In this document: piece by piece, positions 33,204 to 39,551 of the stretch
How the letters are laid out: the number at the start of each line of letters is the position of its first letter
How positions within the stretch are numbered: position 1 is the stretch's first letter
Notes under the pieces: model-generated
Told to the model about the DNA's origin: nothing
Database searches by the model: none
Seen by the model: the letters and a program-made list of their open reading frames with translations, nothing else
Source: an uncultured Bacteroidales bacterium
GTDB lineage: Bacteria; Bacteroidota; Bacteroidia; Bacteroidales; F082
Assembly (NCBI GenBank): GCA_946410535.1
Contig: CAMKAR010000001.1
Span: 1 to 39,551, forward strand
Direction of reading: 5' to 3'
DNA: 39,551 nucleotides
Translations under genes and position numbers: made by a program

Positions 33204-34826
33204 TTATTTGCCTTTCAAGATGCGTTTGTATTCCTTTTCGTTGCCGAGGATTTCCATCGCTTTGCGGATGCCAGGGTCGATGGAGGACATCACCTCGTAG
33301 TATTGTTGCGTCTCCCATACATTGCGGGCAATCAAGGCCTTCATTTGCAGGAGGATAAACTTCTCCGAACGCTTGAATTGCTCGTCGTTCCATTCCACCT
33401 TGGCTTCCTCGGCGGCTTTCTTCAAGCCTTCAACGAGGTCTTGTCCGACTTCAAATTTCTTGTTGAAGTTCTTGAAATCGCCATATTCGGCCTTGATGTC
33501 GTCGCGGTGCTTGAGGGCATGGTCGGTGGTGAAGCGGTTCAAGGCGCCTTTGCGGACGAGGTTGGTGTAGAGCTTGCTATTAAAAGAGGTGTCGACGGGG
33601 ATGAAGATGTCGGGCATGATGCCGCCACCGCCGTAAACGGTGCGCCCGCCGTCGGTCTTGTATTTCAACGAGTCGGGGAAGTGGATGCTGTCGGCATGGA
33701 AGTATTCGCCGTGCTCCAACCGTTTGGTCATCTCCTTGGCATAATCCTCAACGCCATTCTCATAAGGCCGTTGGATGCAGCGTCCCGAAGGGGTGTGGTA
33801 ACGCGATGTGGTGAGGCGGATTTGTGAGCCGTCAGGCAGGTTGAAAGGTCTCTGAACCAAGCCCTTGCCGAACGAGCGGCGACCGATGACCACGCCACGG
33901 TCGTGGTCTTGCATGGCACCCGAGAAAATCTCGCTGGCCGAGGCCGAACCTTCGTCAATCAAGACGATGAGTTTGCCGAGGGTGTAAAGTCCTGATTTCG
34001 TGCTTCTCCATTCCTGTCGGGGCGAGTTGATGCCTTCGGTGAAGACGATGAGTTTGTTCTCGGTGATGAACTGGTCGACAAGCTCGATGGCGGTGTTGAG
34101 GTAGCCGCCCGTGTTGCCGCGTAGGTCGAAGATGAGCGACTCCATCCCTTGGGCTTGCAGTTTGGCCAAGGCTTCCTTGAACTCTTGCGTCGACTCTTGC
34201 GCAAAGCGGTCGAGTTTGATGTAACCCACATGGTTGTCAAGCATATAGGCCGCGTTGATGCTGTTCAACGGAATCTTGTCGCGGATGATCTCGAAGTCGA
34301 GGAGTTCCTTGTCGTTGCCGCGCTTCACGCTGACGGTCACTTTCGAGCCTTTCTTGCCGCGCAGGTGCTTGGCTACGTATTCGTTGTCGACTTTCTTTCC
34401 GAAGGCATCCTCACCGTCGATCTTGATGATTTGGTCACCGGCCATGATGCCCACCTTCTCCGACGGTCCTCCCGCCGTGGGGCTGATGACGGTGATGGTG
34501 TCGCGGATGAGCTGGAAGGTCACACCGATGCCTTCGAAGCTGCCCACAAGCGGTTCGTTAGCTTTCTCCACATCCTTTTTCGAGATGTAGGCCGAGTGGG
34601 GGTCGAGTTCCTTCAATGCGGCCACGATGGCGTCTTCCGTCACCTTGTCGATATTGGCCGTGTCGACGTAGAAGTTCTCAATAAGGTAAAGCGTTGAAGC
34701 CAGTTTCTGGGCGTTCAGCTGACCTTTCGTTTGTGGCTGTTGGGGTCTGTTGGGTTGAATTTGGGCAGTTGCGGCAACCGAAACGAGGCAGACCGCAGCG
34801 AGTAATAATGCTTTCAGTGATTTCAT
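33204..34826 (-). CDS. S41 C-terminal processing peptidase (CtpA/Prc family)
   Basis: 540 residues. A signal peptide (to about residue 22) is followed by an N-terminal helical part, a PDZ domain (about 90-180, GSFEGIGVTFQL and VGIMAGDQIIKIDG) and the S41 protease core. GSASASEIFSGAM holds the nucleophile S296, and SFGKGLVQ holds K321 and Q325. The spacing of 25 and 4 residues equals that of known CtpB/D1P Ser-Lys-Gln sites. DLRGNTGGYL is also typical. The enzyme trims C-termini of periplasmic proteins. It has its own promoter and terminator, so co-regulation with the adjacent gingipain-like gene is not shown. Confidence 0.93.
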   Translation of the reverse strand: MKSLKALLLAAVCLVSVAATAQIQPNRPQQPQTKGQLNAQKLASTLYLIENFYVDTANIDKVTEDAIVAALKELDPHSAYISKKDVEKANEPLVGSFEGIGVTFQLIRDTITVISPTAGGPSEKVGIMAGDQIIKIDGEDAFGKKVDNEYVAKHLRGKKGSKVTVSVKRGNDKELLDFEIIRDKIPLNSINAAYMLDNHVGYIKLDRFAQESTQEFKEALAKLQAQGMESLIFDLRGNTGGYLNTAIELVDQFITENKLIVFTEGINSPRQEWRSTKSGLYTLGKLIVLIDEGSASASEIFSGAMQDHDRGVVIGRRSFGKGLVQRPFNLPDGSQIRLTTSRYHTPSGRCIQRPYENGVEDYAKEMTKRLEHGEYFHADSIHFPDSLKYKTDGGRTVYGGGGIMPDIFIPVDTSFNSKLYTNLVRKGALNRFTTDHALKHRDDIKAEYGDFKNFNKKFEVGQDLVEGLKKAAEEAKVEWNDEQFKRSEKFILLQMKALIARNVWETQQYYEVMSSIDPGIRKAMEILGNEKEYKRILKGK

Positions 34827-34846
34827 GGGCCGATTATTTTAGCCTG

Positions 34847-34854
34847 CAAAGTTA
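34847..34854 (-). promoter_or_regulatory. -7 promoter box of the S41 peptidase gene
   Basis: The minus strand reads TAACTTTG followed by C, 20 nt before the ATG at 34826. Confidence 0.6.
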
Positions 34855-34906
34855 CGCAAAATTTCTGTCACATTCTCTGATTGCGACGTATTTGATTTGA
34901 TTGGTC

Positions 34907-35353
34907 TTACTGCAACCTGAAATTGATAGGCAAGGTATAAGTAACTCTGACTTTTTTGCCGAAAGCCTCTCCTGGGATCCAGTTAGGCATCATTTTTACG
35001 ACACGGACGGCTTCTTCGCTACAACCTCCGCCCACACCTTTTGCAACCTCAATATTCGTTATTGTACCATCTGGCTCGACAACGAATCTGACGTAGACAG
35101 TGCCGCTGTAGCCGTCTTCTCTGGCGCGTTGTGGATAACGTATATTCATGGCGAGGAATTCGTACATCTTAAACTCGCCGCCAGGAAAAGTCGGCATTTT
35201 TTCCACATTGTTATAAATGGTTGTGTCAATACCAGGTGCTGCAATCTCTTTAACGTTAGTCAAGGCAACGGAGTCGCTTTCGTGTTGGACTTGGGCATAG
35301 TTAAGACTTGCCGTTAGCAATAGCAGGGTGGTAAATAAAAGCTTGATTTTCAT
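34907..35353 (-). CDS. Exported protein with TonB C-terminal domain
   Basis: 148 residues. The N-terminus MKIKLLFTTLLLLTASLNYAQ is a cleavable signal peptide rather than the uncleaved membrane anchor of TonB. The rest is a TonB C-terminal domain (about 55-148: FPGGEFKMYEFLAMNIRYPQRAREDGYSGTVYV begins it, PDGTITNIEV follows). No proline-rich spacer is present. Such free-standing domains are common in Bacteroidota; they may bind TonB boxes or the cell envelope, but cannot transmit ExbBD energy alone. Function is uncertain. Confidence 0.8.
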   Translation of the reverse strand: MKIKLLFTTLLLLTASLNYAQVQHESDSVALTNVKEIAAPGIDTTIYNNVEKMPTFPGGEFKMYEFLAMNIRYPQRAREDGYSGTVYVRFVVEPDGTITNIEVAKGVGGGCSEEAVRVVKMMPNWIPGEAFGKKVRVTYTLPINFRLQ

Positions 35354-35373
35354 TTTCCTAATTATTTATGCTG

Positions 35374-35381
35374 CAAAAATA
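35374..35381 (-). promoter_or_regulatory. -7 promoter box of the TonB-domain gene
   Basis: The minus strand reads TATTTTTG followed by C, 20 nt before the ATG at 35353. No clear terminator hairpin was seen between this box and the stop of the upstream gene at 35406. Confidence 0.55.
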
Positions 35382-35405
35382 ATCAATTTCTATGAAATAG
35401 GTTTT

Positions 35406-35978
35406 TCATTGCCTCAAAATCTCAAAAGTGTTGTCCTCCTTGAGCTTGATGATGGTCGAGCTCTTGGGCTTGGAGAAACTGTCGTGGTAAAGCTGGACGA
35501 CATAGTCCACCGAGTTTTTCAGCTCCTCGCTGATGTCGCTGAAAATCATGGCTGAAGGTTGCCCCGACAGGTTGGCCGAGGTGGAAGTGATGGGTTTGCC
35601 AAGTCGACGGATGACCTCCTTGCAAAACTCGTTGTCGACCACGCGGATGCACACCGAATGGTCAGCCGAGATGTTTCTTGCCAGGTTCTTGCTCTGTGCA
35701 AAAACGATGCTCAAAGGGTTGACAGCGTGTGATATAAGGTCGTATGCAATGGCTGGCACGTCGACGACGTAGTCTTTCAACCTTTCGGCAGAGTCCACAA
35801 GGATGATGAGGCTCTTGTTGGCGGGGCGTTGCTTCACTTCGTAGACGCGCTCGCACGCTTTGCTGTTGGTGGCGTCGCAACCCACGCCCCAAATGGTGTC
35901 GGTGGGGTAGAGGATGGTCTTTCCTGCTTTCAGCACGGCAACGGTGCGTTCCACTTCTTCTTCAAATGATTTATCCAT
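35406..35978 (-). CDS. Threonylcarbamoyl-AMP synthase (Sua5/YciO/YrdC family)
   Basis: 190 residues, the length of a single YrdC domain (TsaC type, without the extra Sua5 domain). Motifs seen are the N-terminal ILYPTDTIWGVGCDA, KQRPANKSLI and the C-terminal PITSTSANLSGQP. The enzyme makes threonylcarbamoyl-AMP from threonine, bicarbonate and ATP for the t6A37 modification of ANN-decoding tRNAs. It lies 32 nt after the glycosyltransferase at 36011 with no separate TAnnTTTG box between them, so it is probably read from the glycosyltransferase promoter. Confidence 0.93.
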   Translation of the reverse strand: MDKSFEEEVERTVAVLKAGKTILYPTDTIWGVGCDATNSKACERVYEVKQRPANKSLIILVDSAERLKDYVVDVPAIAYDLISHAVNPLSIVFAQSKNLARNISADHSVCIRVVDNEFCKEVIRRLGKPITSTSANLSGQPSAMIFSDISEELKNSVDYVVQLYHDSFSKPKSSTIIKLKEDNTFEILRQ

Positions 35979-36010
35979 AGTGTTTTATGTTGACTTTGTT
36001 AATGTTATGT

Positions 36011-36883
36011 TCAAGGTTTCAGCGGGTCTACGGGCCCGAATTGTTTGCCGGTTAATAGTGTCCAAATGGCTTTCAATCGGCACGAAAAGCTGCTTTTGAT
36101 GGGTTTTGGATTGGCAGCCTCGGCAAATGGCGTGCCAAGTTGGGTCAGGTTTTGGCGCATCATGCGGTTGGTGATGCCCCACTTGAACAGAAATTGGAGG
36201 CTTCCGTTGTTTTTGCGTACTCTTTGTGTGCTTTTCGTCTCGAAATGGTAGGCGCGGCAGTTGCCCAAGCCTTTGAAATGGCGCACGCCGGCCATCCAGA
36301 GTTTTGCAGTCAGGTCGGGGTCGGAGTACATGCCGGGCGAGTATTCGATGCTGTAGCCGCCCACCAAGTCCCAAACGTCGCGGTGCATCAGGTTGGGTGG
36401 CCAGGTGGCGCCGCGCCAGTCGGCCATGGGATGTTGCATGTATTCTTTCAGCAATCGCGCCTCATCGAAGGTCTCGACGCTGTCGCCATAATTGGCCAAG
36501 ATGCCGACATCCAGGTAGTTATGTGGCTGTATCATCGTTCCTGAGAGGAAAAACAGCTTGTCGGGCAGCGACTTGATTTCGTCCATTAGTGCAGTGTCCC
36601 AGCCGGGCAGGAGGTACATGTCGTCGTTCAAATAAAAAATGTAATTGGTCTTGACGCGAGTCCGCATCATGTTGCAGGCTTGGCAAACACCGATGTTGCG
36701 CTCCGAAAATGTATAGTCAAGTCCTTCATTCTGAACCCATTCCAATGTGCCATCGGTGCCTTCGTTGACGTGGACGATGATTTGGTGCGGATAGGCCGAG
36801 TTCTTCCGAATGCTGTCGACGCAAACCTTCAAGTAGGGGAGGTTGTTCCAACTGGGGATGATGATGGAGAAAACAGGTTCCAT
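36011..36883 (-). CDS. Family 2 glycosyltransferase
   Basis: 290 residues. A GT-A fold is indicated by FSIIIPSWNNLPYLKVCVDSI at the N-terminus, and YLNDDMYLLPGWD holds the metal-binding DxD-type motif (about residues 93-95). GGYSIEYSPGMYSDPDLTAKLWMAG resembles the acceptor-side region of GT2 enzymes. It is cytoplasmic or membrane-peripheral, with donor and acceptor unknown. It is the third gene of a minus-strand glycosyltransferase run and begins 5 nt after the GT4 stop. Confidence 0.88.
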   Translation of the reverse strand: MEPVFSIIIPSWNNLPYLKVCVDSIRKNSAYPHQIIVHVNEGTDGTLEWVQNEGLDYTFSERNIGVCQACNMMRTRVKTNYIFYLNDDMYLLPGWDTALMDEIKSLPDKLFFLSGTMIQPHNYLDVGILANYGDSVETFDEARLLKEYMQHPMADWRGATWPPNLMHRDVWDLVGGYSIEYSPGMYSDPDLTAKLWMAGVRHFKGLGNCRAYHFETKSTQRVRKNNGSLQFLFKWGITNRMMRQNLTQLGTPFAEAANPKPIKSSFSCRLKAIWTLLTGKQFGPVDPLKP

Positions 36884-36888
36884 GGTAG

Positions 36889-38004
36889 TTAGTGTTTGGT
36901 CAACGATTGGTACAACTGCATGAGATGGGCGGCGATGGCCTCGTCCGAAAATTGTTGGGCGTAGGCTTTGCCTTTTTCTATCATGTTGTTTCTCAATTCT
37001 TTGTTTCTGTCAAGGATCATGATTTGTTCGGCCAACTCGACGGCACTGTTGGACGAAACATAGCGGCTGTCGGGACCACCGCTTTCCTCAAGACAGCTTC
37101 CCTTGGCCGCGATGACAGGCACACCGCTTTGCATGGCCTCCACAATCGGGATGCCAAAGCCTTCGTATTGAGAAGGATAAATGAAAAGATACGCGCTTTG
37201 ATAGAGGGCGGGCAGGTCGTCGAAATCAATATCGGGAAGGAAAATGACACGGTTCAAGAGCCTGTTTTTTGCAATAAATTCTTGAAGCTCACCAAGATAA
37301 TCTGTTTTTCGTCCGGCAATGACCAAAGGGAGGTCGATTTGCCCCGCTACTAAGGCTTTCAAAATCAACAATTGGTTTTTGCGCGGCTCGATGGCGCCTA
37401 TGTTGAGCAGGTAGGTCAAGGGAAGGTCGTATTTTTCCCTGAGGCTTTGCTTCTCGTCTTCAGTCACTTGCCGATGAAATGCAGGATGGCAGCCTTGGTA
37501 AACGACTTCGATTTTCGCGTCTTCGATGTGCCACAAATCCATGAGATCGTTTTTCGTCTGCTGGCTGACAGCGATGATACGGTCGGCAACGCGACAGCTG
37601 CGCAAGTACTTGGTTTCGTAGAGTTTGCGGTCGATGAAAGGATAAAGCTCGGGATGGCGGACGAAAATCAGGTCGTGCATGGTGACCAATGTGGGGATTT
37701 TGGTCTTTTCGATGCCGTAGGGCAGTTCGTGGCTGAGGCCGTGATAGAGGTCAAGATGTTGTTTCTCAGCTTCTTTCGTGATGCCGAAAGTGCGCCATAG
37801 CGAGTGTAAAACAGCGCTTTTCGGCTGGATGATTGTGGCATTTTGTGGACAATCGAATTGGATGGACGAATCGATTTTCGGCGTGAACAAATCCAACTGG
37901 GCATCAGGGAAATGCGATGCGACAATGCGAATCGTTTCGCGGCTGTAGTTGCCCAAACCGCGATGGTTGCAGAAAGCCCGTTTTGCGTCGTATCCTATCC
38001 TCAT
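36889..38004 (-). CDS. Family 4 glycosyltransferase
   Basis: 371 residues with a GT-B fold. The N-terminal MRIGYDAKRAFCNHRGLGNYSRETIRI carries the acceptor loop. The C-terminal YPSQYEGFGIPIVEAMQSGVPVIAA has the EGFGIPxxEA donor-nucleotide motif (E and E of the EX7E signature). It is a retaining transferase of the mannosyl/rhamnosyl type, the exact sugar being unknown. It overlaps the upstream GT2 gene by 4 nt and is probably part of LPS or surface glycan synthesis. Confidence 0.9.
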   Translation of the reverse strand: MRIGYDAKRAFCNHRGLGNYSRETIRIVASHFPDAQLDLFTPKIDSSIQFDCPQNATIIQPKSAVLHSLWRTFGITKEAEKQHLDLYHGLSHELPYGIEKTKIPTLVTMHDLIFVRHPELYPFIDRKLYETKYLRSCRVADRIIAVSQQTKNDLMDLWHIEDAKIEVVYQGCHPAFHRQVTEDEKQSLREKYDLPLTYLLNIGAIEPRKNQLLILKALVAGQIDLPLVIAGRKTDYLGELQEFIAKNRLLNRVIFLPDIDFDDLPALYQSAYLFIYPSQYEGFGIPIVEAMQSGVPVIAAKGSCLEESGGPDSRYVSSNSAVELAEQIMILDRNKELRNNMIEKGKAYAQQFSDEAIAAHLMQLYQSLTKH

Positions 38005-38765
38005 TTTTCCCTGTTTTGGTTGAGTTCGATGGCCTTTTTATACTTGAGTCCCACGCACTTGGCATTGATTCTGCTGATGGTGAACCCCGTTTTTCCGTCC
38101 AGGAAGCCAGCCTTGAAGATGAAGTCGCGCAGGAATTTCCACACGGCGTGGGTGTAGGCCTTGAAAAGTGTGGCTTTCTTGCCGGCTTCCACCATTTCTT
38201 CGGCGGACAGCAGGGCGAATTTCTCGTTTTGTCGGATGTGTTCTTCGACTGTGTAAAACGAAAAGTGCAACAAGTCGCCGTTGAGATGCACAATCTCGGT
38301 CGGTTCGGCCAAGGCAAGCGTTTCGTGGACTTTTTTGCCCGTCCATTCGGCCCTTCCGCGCCTGAAAATCCTGACTTTCACGTCGGGATACCAACCACCG
38401 TGCCTAATCCATTTGCCGCAGTAGTTCATCAGTCGGTTCATGGAAAATGCCTTGTTCTCAATGGGCTGGTTCTTAATGTTTTGAATGGATTTGGCCAATT
38501 CTTCCGAAAGGGCTTCGTCGGCATCGATGGATAGGATGAGGTCGCAGGTGGCGAGGTCGTTGGCTAAGTTTTTCTGGTCGACGTAGCCGAGCCAGTCCTG
38601 GGTGAAGAACTTCGCGCCGTAGCGGTCGCAGATGGCTTCGGTCGCATCGGTGGAATGGCTGTCAACCACAATGATTTCGTCGGCCACGGGCGCGACGGAA
38701 TCCAAGCAGCGCTTGATGTTGCGCTCCTCGTTCAGGGTGATGATGACGACCGAAAGGGTGTGCAT
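38001..38765 (-). CDS. Family 2 glycosyltransferase, LPS-core (WaaE/KdtX) type
   Basis: 254 residues from the ATG at 38765. An in-frame ATG 23 codons earlier lies upstream of the promoter at 38801-38794 and is rejected. LSVVIITLNEERNIKRCLDSV, IIVVDSHSTDAT and ILSIDADEALSEEL (DAD metal site) are GT2 motifs. The middle section (YCGKWIRHGGWYPDVKVRIFRRG and HE.. HLNGDLLHFSF) matches LPS-core beta-glucosyltransferases of the WaaE/KdtX type. It leads the glycosyltransferase operon. Confidence 0.9.
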   Translation of the reverse strand: MHTLSVVIITLNEERNIKRCLDSVAPVADEIIVVDSHSTDATEAICDRYGAKFFTQDWLGYVDQKNLANDLATCDLILSIDADEALSEELAKSIQNIKNQPIENKAFSMNRLMNYCGKWIRHGGWYPDVKVRIFRRGRAEWTGKKVHETLALAEPTEIVHLNGDLLHFSFYTVEEHIRQNEKFALLSAEEMVEAGKKATLFKAYTHAVWKFLRDFIFKAGFLDGKTGFTISRINAKCVGLKYKKAIELNQNREK

Positions 38766-38793
38766 GGTCCAAACCGAAATTTGTTTAACGCTG

Positions 38794-38801
38794 CAAAGAT
38801 A
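38794..38801 (-). promoter_or_regulatory. -7 promoter box of the glycosyltransferase operon
   Basis: The minus strand reads TATCTTTG followed by C, 29 nt upstream of the ATG at 38765. It probably drives the three glycosyltransferase genes and the threonylcarbamoyl-AMP synthase. Confidence 0.6.
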
Positions 38802-38875
38802 CAAAAGTTCCGTTGAAACCTGTGACAAAGTCAAACAGCTTTGTCCCGATTTATGTTTTTAACTTCACCAAAAAA

Positions 38876-39551
38876 CTATCGGGTATGGCAGAATCGCGGT
38901 CTGCCATTAAAATCAAGCATGATTTCGGTGCAATCAAAACCGGTTTCGCGGCAAAGCGAAAGAATCTCTTCCCCCATCCGCTCGTTGATTTCGAACCAGA
39001 CTTGGCCTCCATGATTCAGCTGCTTTTTTGCCAAAGCCAAAATCTGGCGATAAAAGCGCAGCGGGTCGTCGTCGGGGACGAAAAGGGCCGATTCCGGCTC
39101 CCAGTCGAGGACGTTGGCCTCCATCGCAGTGCGCTCGCTGTCGCAGACGTAGGGCGGGTTGCTCACCACCAAATCCACAGGTTGGGTGAAGATTTCGGAT
39201 TTTGGATGCAGCACGTCGTCGCAAATGAAGTGTACTTTGGCATTGTTGAGTCCGGCGTTTTCGCGGGCAACTTCCAGGGCCGCCTCTGAAATGTCGAAGG
39301 CATAGACTTCGGCGTTCTCGAAAAGCTTGGCCAAGGCGATGGCGATACAGCCCGAGCCTGTGCCGATGTCCCAGATACGGATAGAAGAATATTGCTGTTT
39401 TGGGCCGCCTCCTATAGATTCCATGCTCCCGCACCTGCCCTCGCCGGAATGACATAGGAGGCTAGGTTTTGTATTTTGAAAGGAATCACAAATCTTCTGC
39501 ACAAGCTCTTCGGTCTCAGGTCGCGGGATGAGCACACTGGACGACACCTTT
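38876..39551 (-). CDS. prmC: Release-factor glutamine methyltransferase PrmC, N-terminus outside window
   Basis: About 225 residues are visible, and the frame runs off the right edge. The fragment starts in VLIPRPETEELV, a segment in the middle of PrmC between the helical N-domain and the methyltransferase domain. The SAM-binding loop is WDIGTGSGCIAIALA, and the catalytic NPPY motif reads VVSNPPYVCDSE. PrmC methylates the GGQ glutamine of release factors RF1 and RF2. Between EELVQKI and the SAM loop there are about 25 more residues than in typical PrmC; most are encoded by the palindromic repeat at 39407-39462. The stop is the TAG at 38878-38876. Confidence 0.93.
   Translation of the reverse strand, partial: KVSSSVLIPRPETEELVQKICDSFQNTKPSLLCHSGEGRCGSMESIGGGPKQQYSSIRIWDIGTGSGCIAIALAKLFENAEVYAFDISEAALEVARENAGLNNAKVHFICDDVLHPKSEIFTQPVDLVVSNPPYVCDSERTAMEANVLDWEPESALFVPDDDPLRFYRQILALAKKQLNHGGQVWFEINERMGEEILSLCRETGFDCTEIMLDFNGRPRFCHTR
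39407..39462. repeat. 56-bp nested palindromic repeat inserted in frame in prmC
   Basis: Outer arms GCCTCCTAT (39407-39415) and ATAGGAGGC (39454-39462) are perfect 9-bp inverted repeats. Inner arms ATTCC (39418-39422) and GGAAT (39446-39450) are nested inside. The minus-strand core reads GTCATTCCGGCGAGGGC, like the GTCATTC...GAATC dispersed repeats of many bacterial genomes. It is translated as part of PrmC (LLCHSGEGRCGSMESIGG). Confidence 0.75.

Noticed and set aside
38824..38845. Hairpin GACAAAG / CTTTGTC as prmC terminator
   Set aside because: The stem is only 7 bp and no T run follows on the minus strand; termination here is not supported.

Overview
The window looks like chromosomal DNA of a Bacteroidales bacterium (phylum Bacteroidota). 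The evidence is the Bacteroidota-type -7 promoter box (TAnnTTTG, ten good matches), type IX secretion (T9SS) sorting tails on three large proteases, a TonB-dependent receptor followed by DUF4249 lipoproteins, and a division/cell-wall (dcw) cluster in the order usual for this group. GC content is moderate. No tRNA, rRNA, CRISPR array or intact transposon was seen.

Layout. (1) 1-517, minus strand: 5' part of a PlsC/hemolysin-type acyltransferase. (2) 518-801: divergent control region with a promoter on each strand, a cluster of TGTTAACA/TGTTGAAAAC repeats and a likely MraZ box. (3) 802-15743: one tightly packed plus-strand dcw operon, mraZ-rsmH-ftsL-ftsI-murE-mraY-[MurD C-terminal domain only]-ftsW-murG-murC-ftsQ-ftsA-ftsZ. 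(4) 15744-15957: decayed Rpn-type nuclease remnant, terminator and a new promoter. (5) 15958-20756: a C25 (gingipain-family) T9SS protease overlapping a SpoU methyltransferase-HAD phosphatase fusion. (6) 20798-24971: TonB-dependent receptor and two DUF4249 lipoproteins. (7) 25052-35353: a second C25 protease (minus), a TerB-DnaJ protein (plus), a Lys-gingipain-like C25 protease (minus), an S41 processing peptidase (minus) and an exported TonB C-terminal-domain protein (minus). (8) 35406-38765, minus: threonylcarbamoyl-AMP synthase and three glycosyltransferases. (9) 38876 to the end, minus: PrmC, missing its N-terminus at the window edge.

How the genes work together. The dcw operon makes and polymerises lipid-linked peptidoglycan precursor and builds the division ring. 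FtsL, FtsQ, FtsI and FtsW form the septal synthase, MurE, MraY, MurG and MurC act on precursors, and FtsA and FtsZ form the ring. The murD position holds only a MurD C-terminal domain with altered active-site residues, so a complete MurD is expected elsewhere in the genome. The three C25 proteases are predicted to leave through T9SS and be anchored at or released from the cell surface. The TonB receptor and lipoproteins form an outer-membrane uptake unit. The glycosyltransferases probably build LPS or another surface glycan.

The points most worth a second look are the MurD C-domain orphan, the Lys-gingipain-like protease with Kgp-equivalent T443, H445, C478 and D517, palindromic repeats inserted in frame in ftsZ and prmC, heptamer repeats that write the C-terminus of MurG, and the SpoU-HAD fusion.
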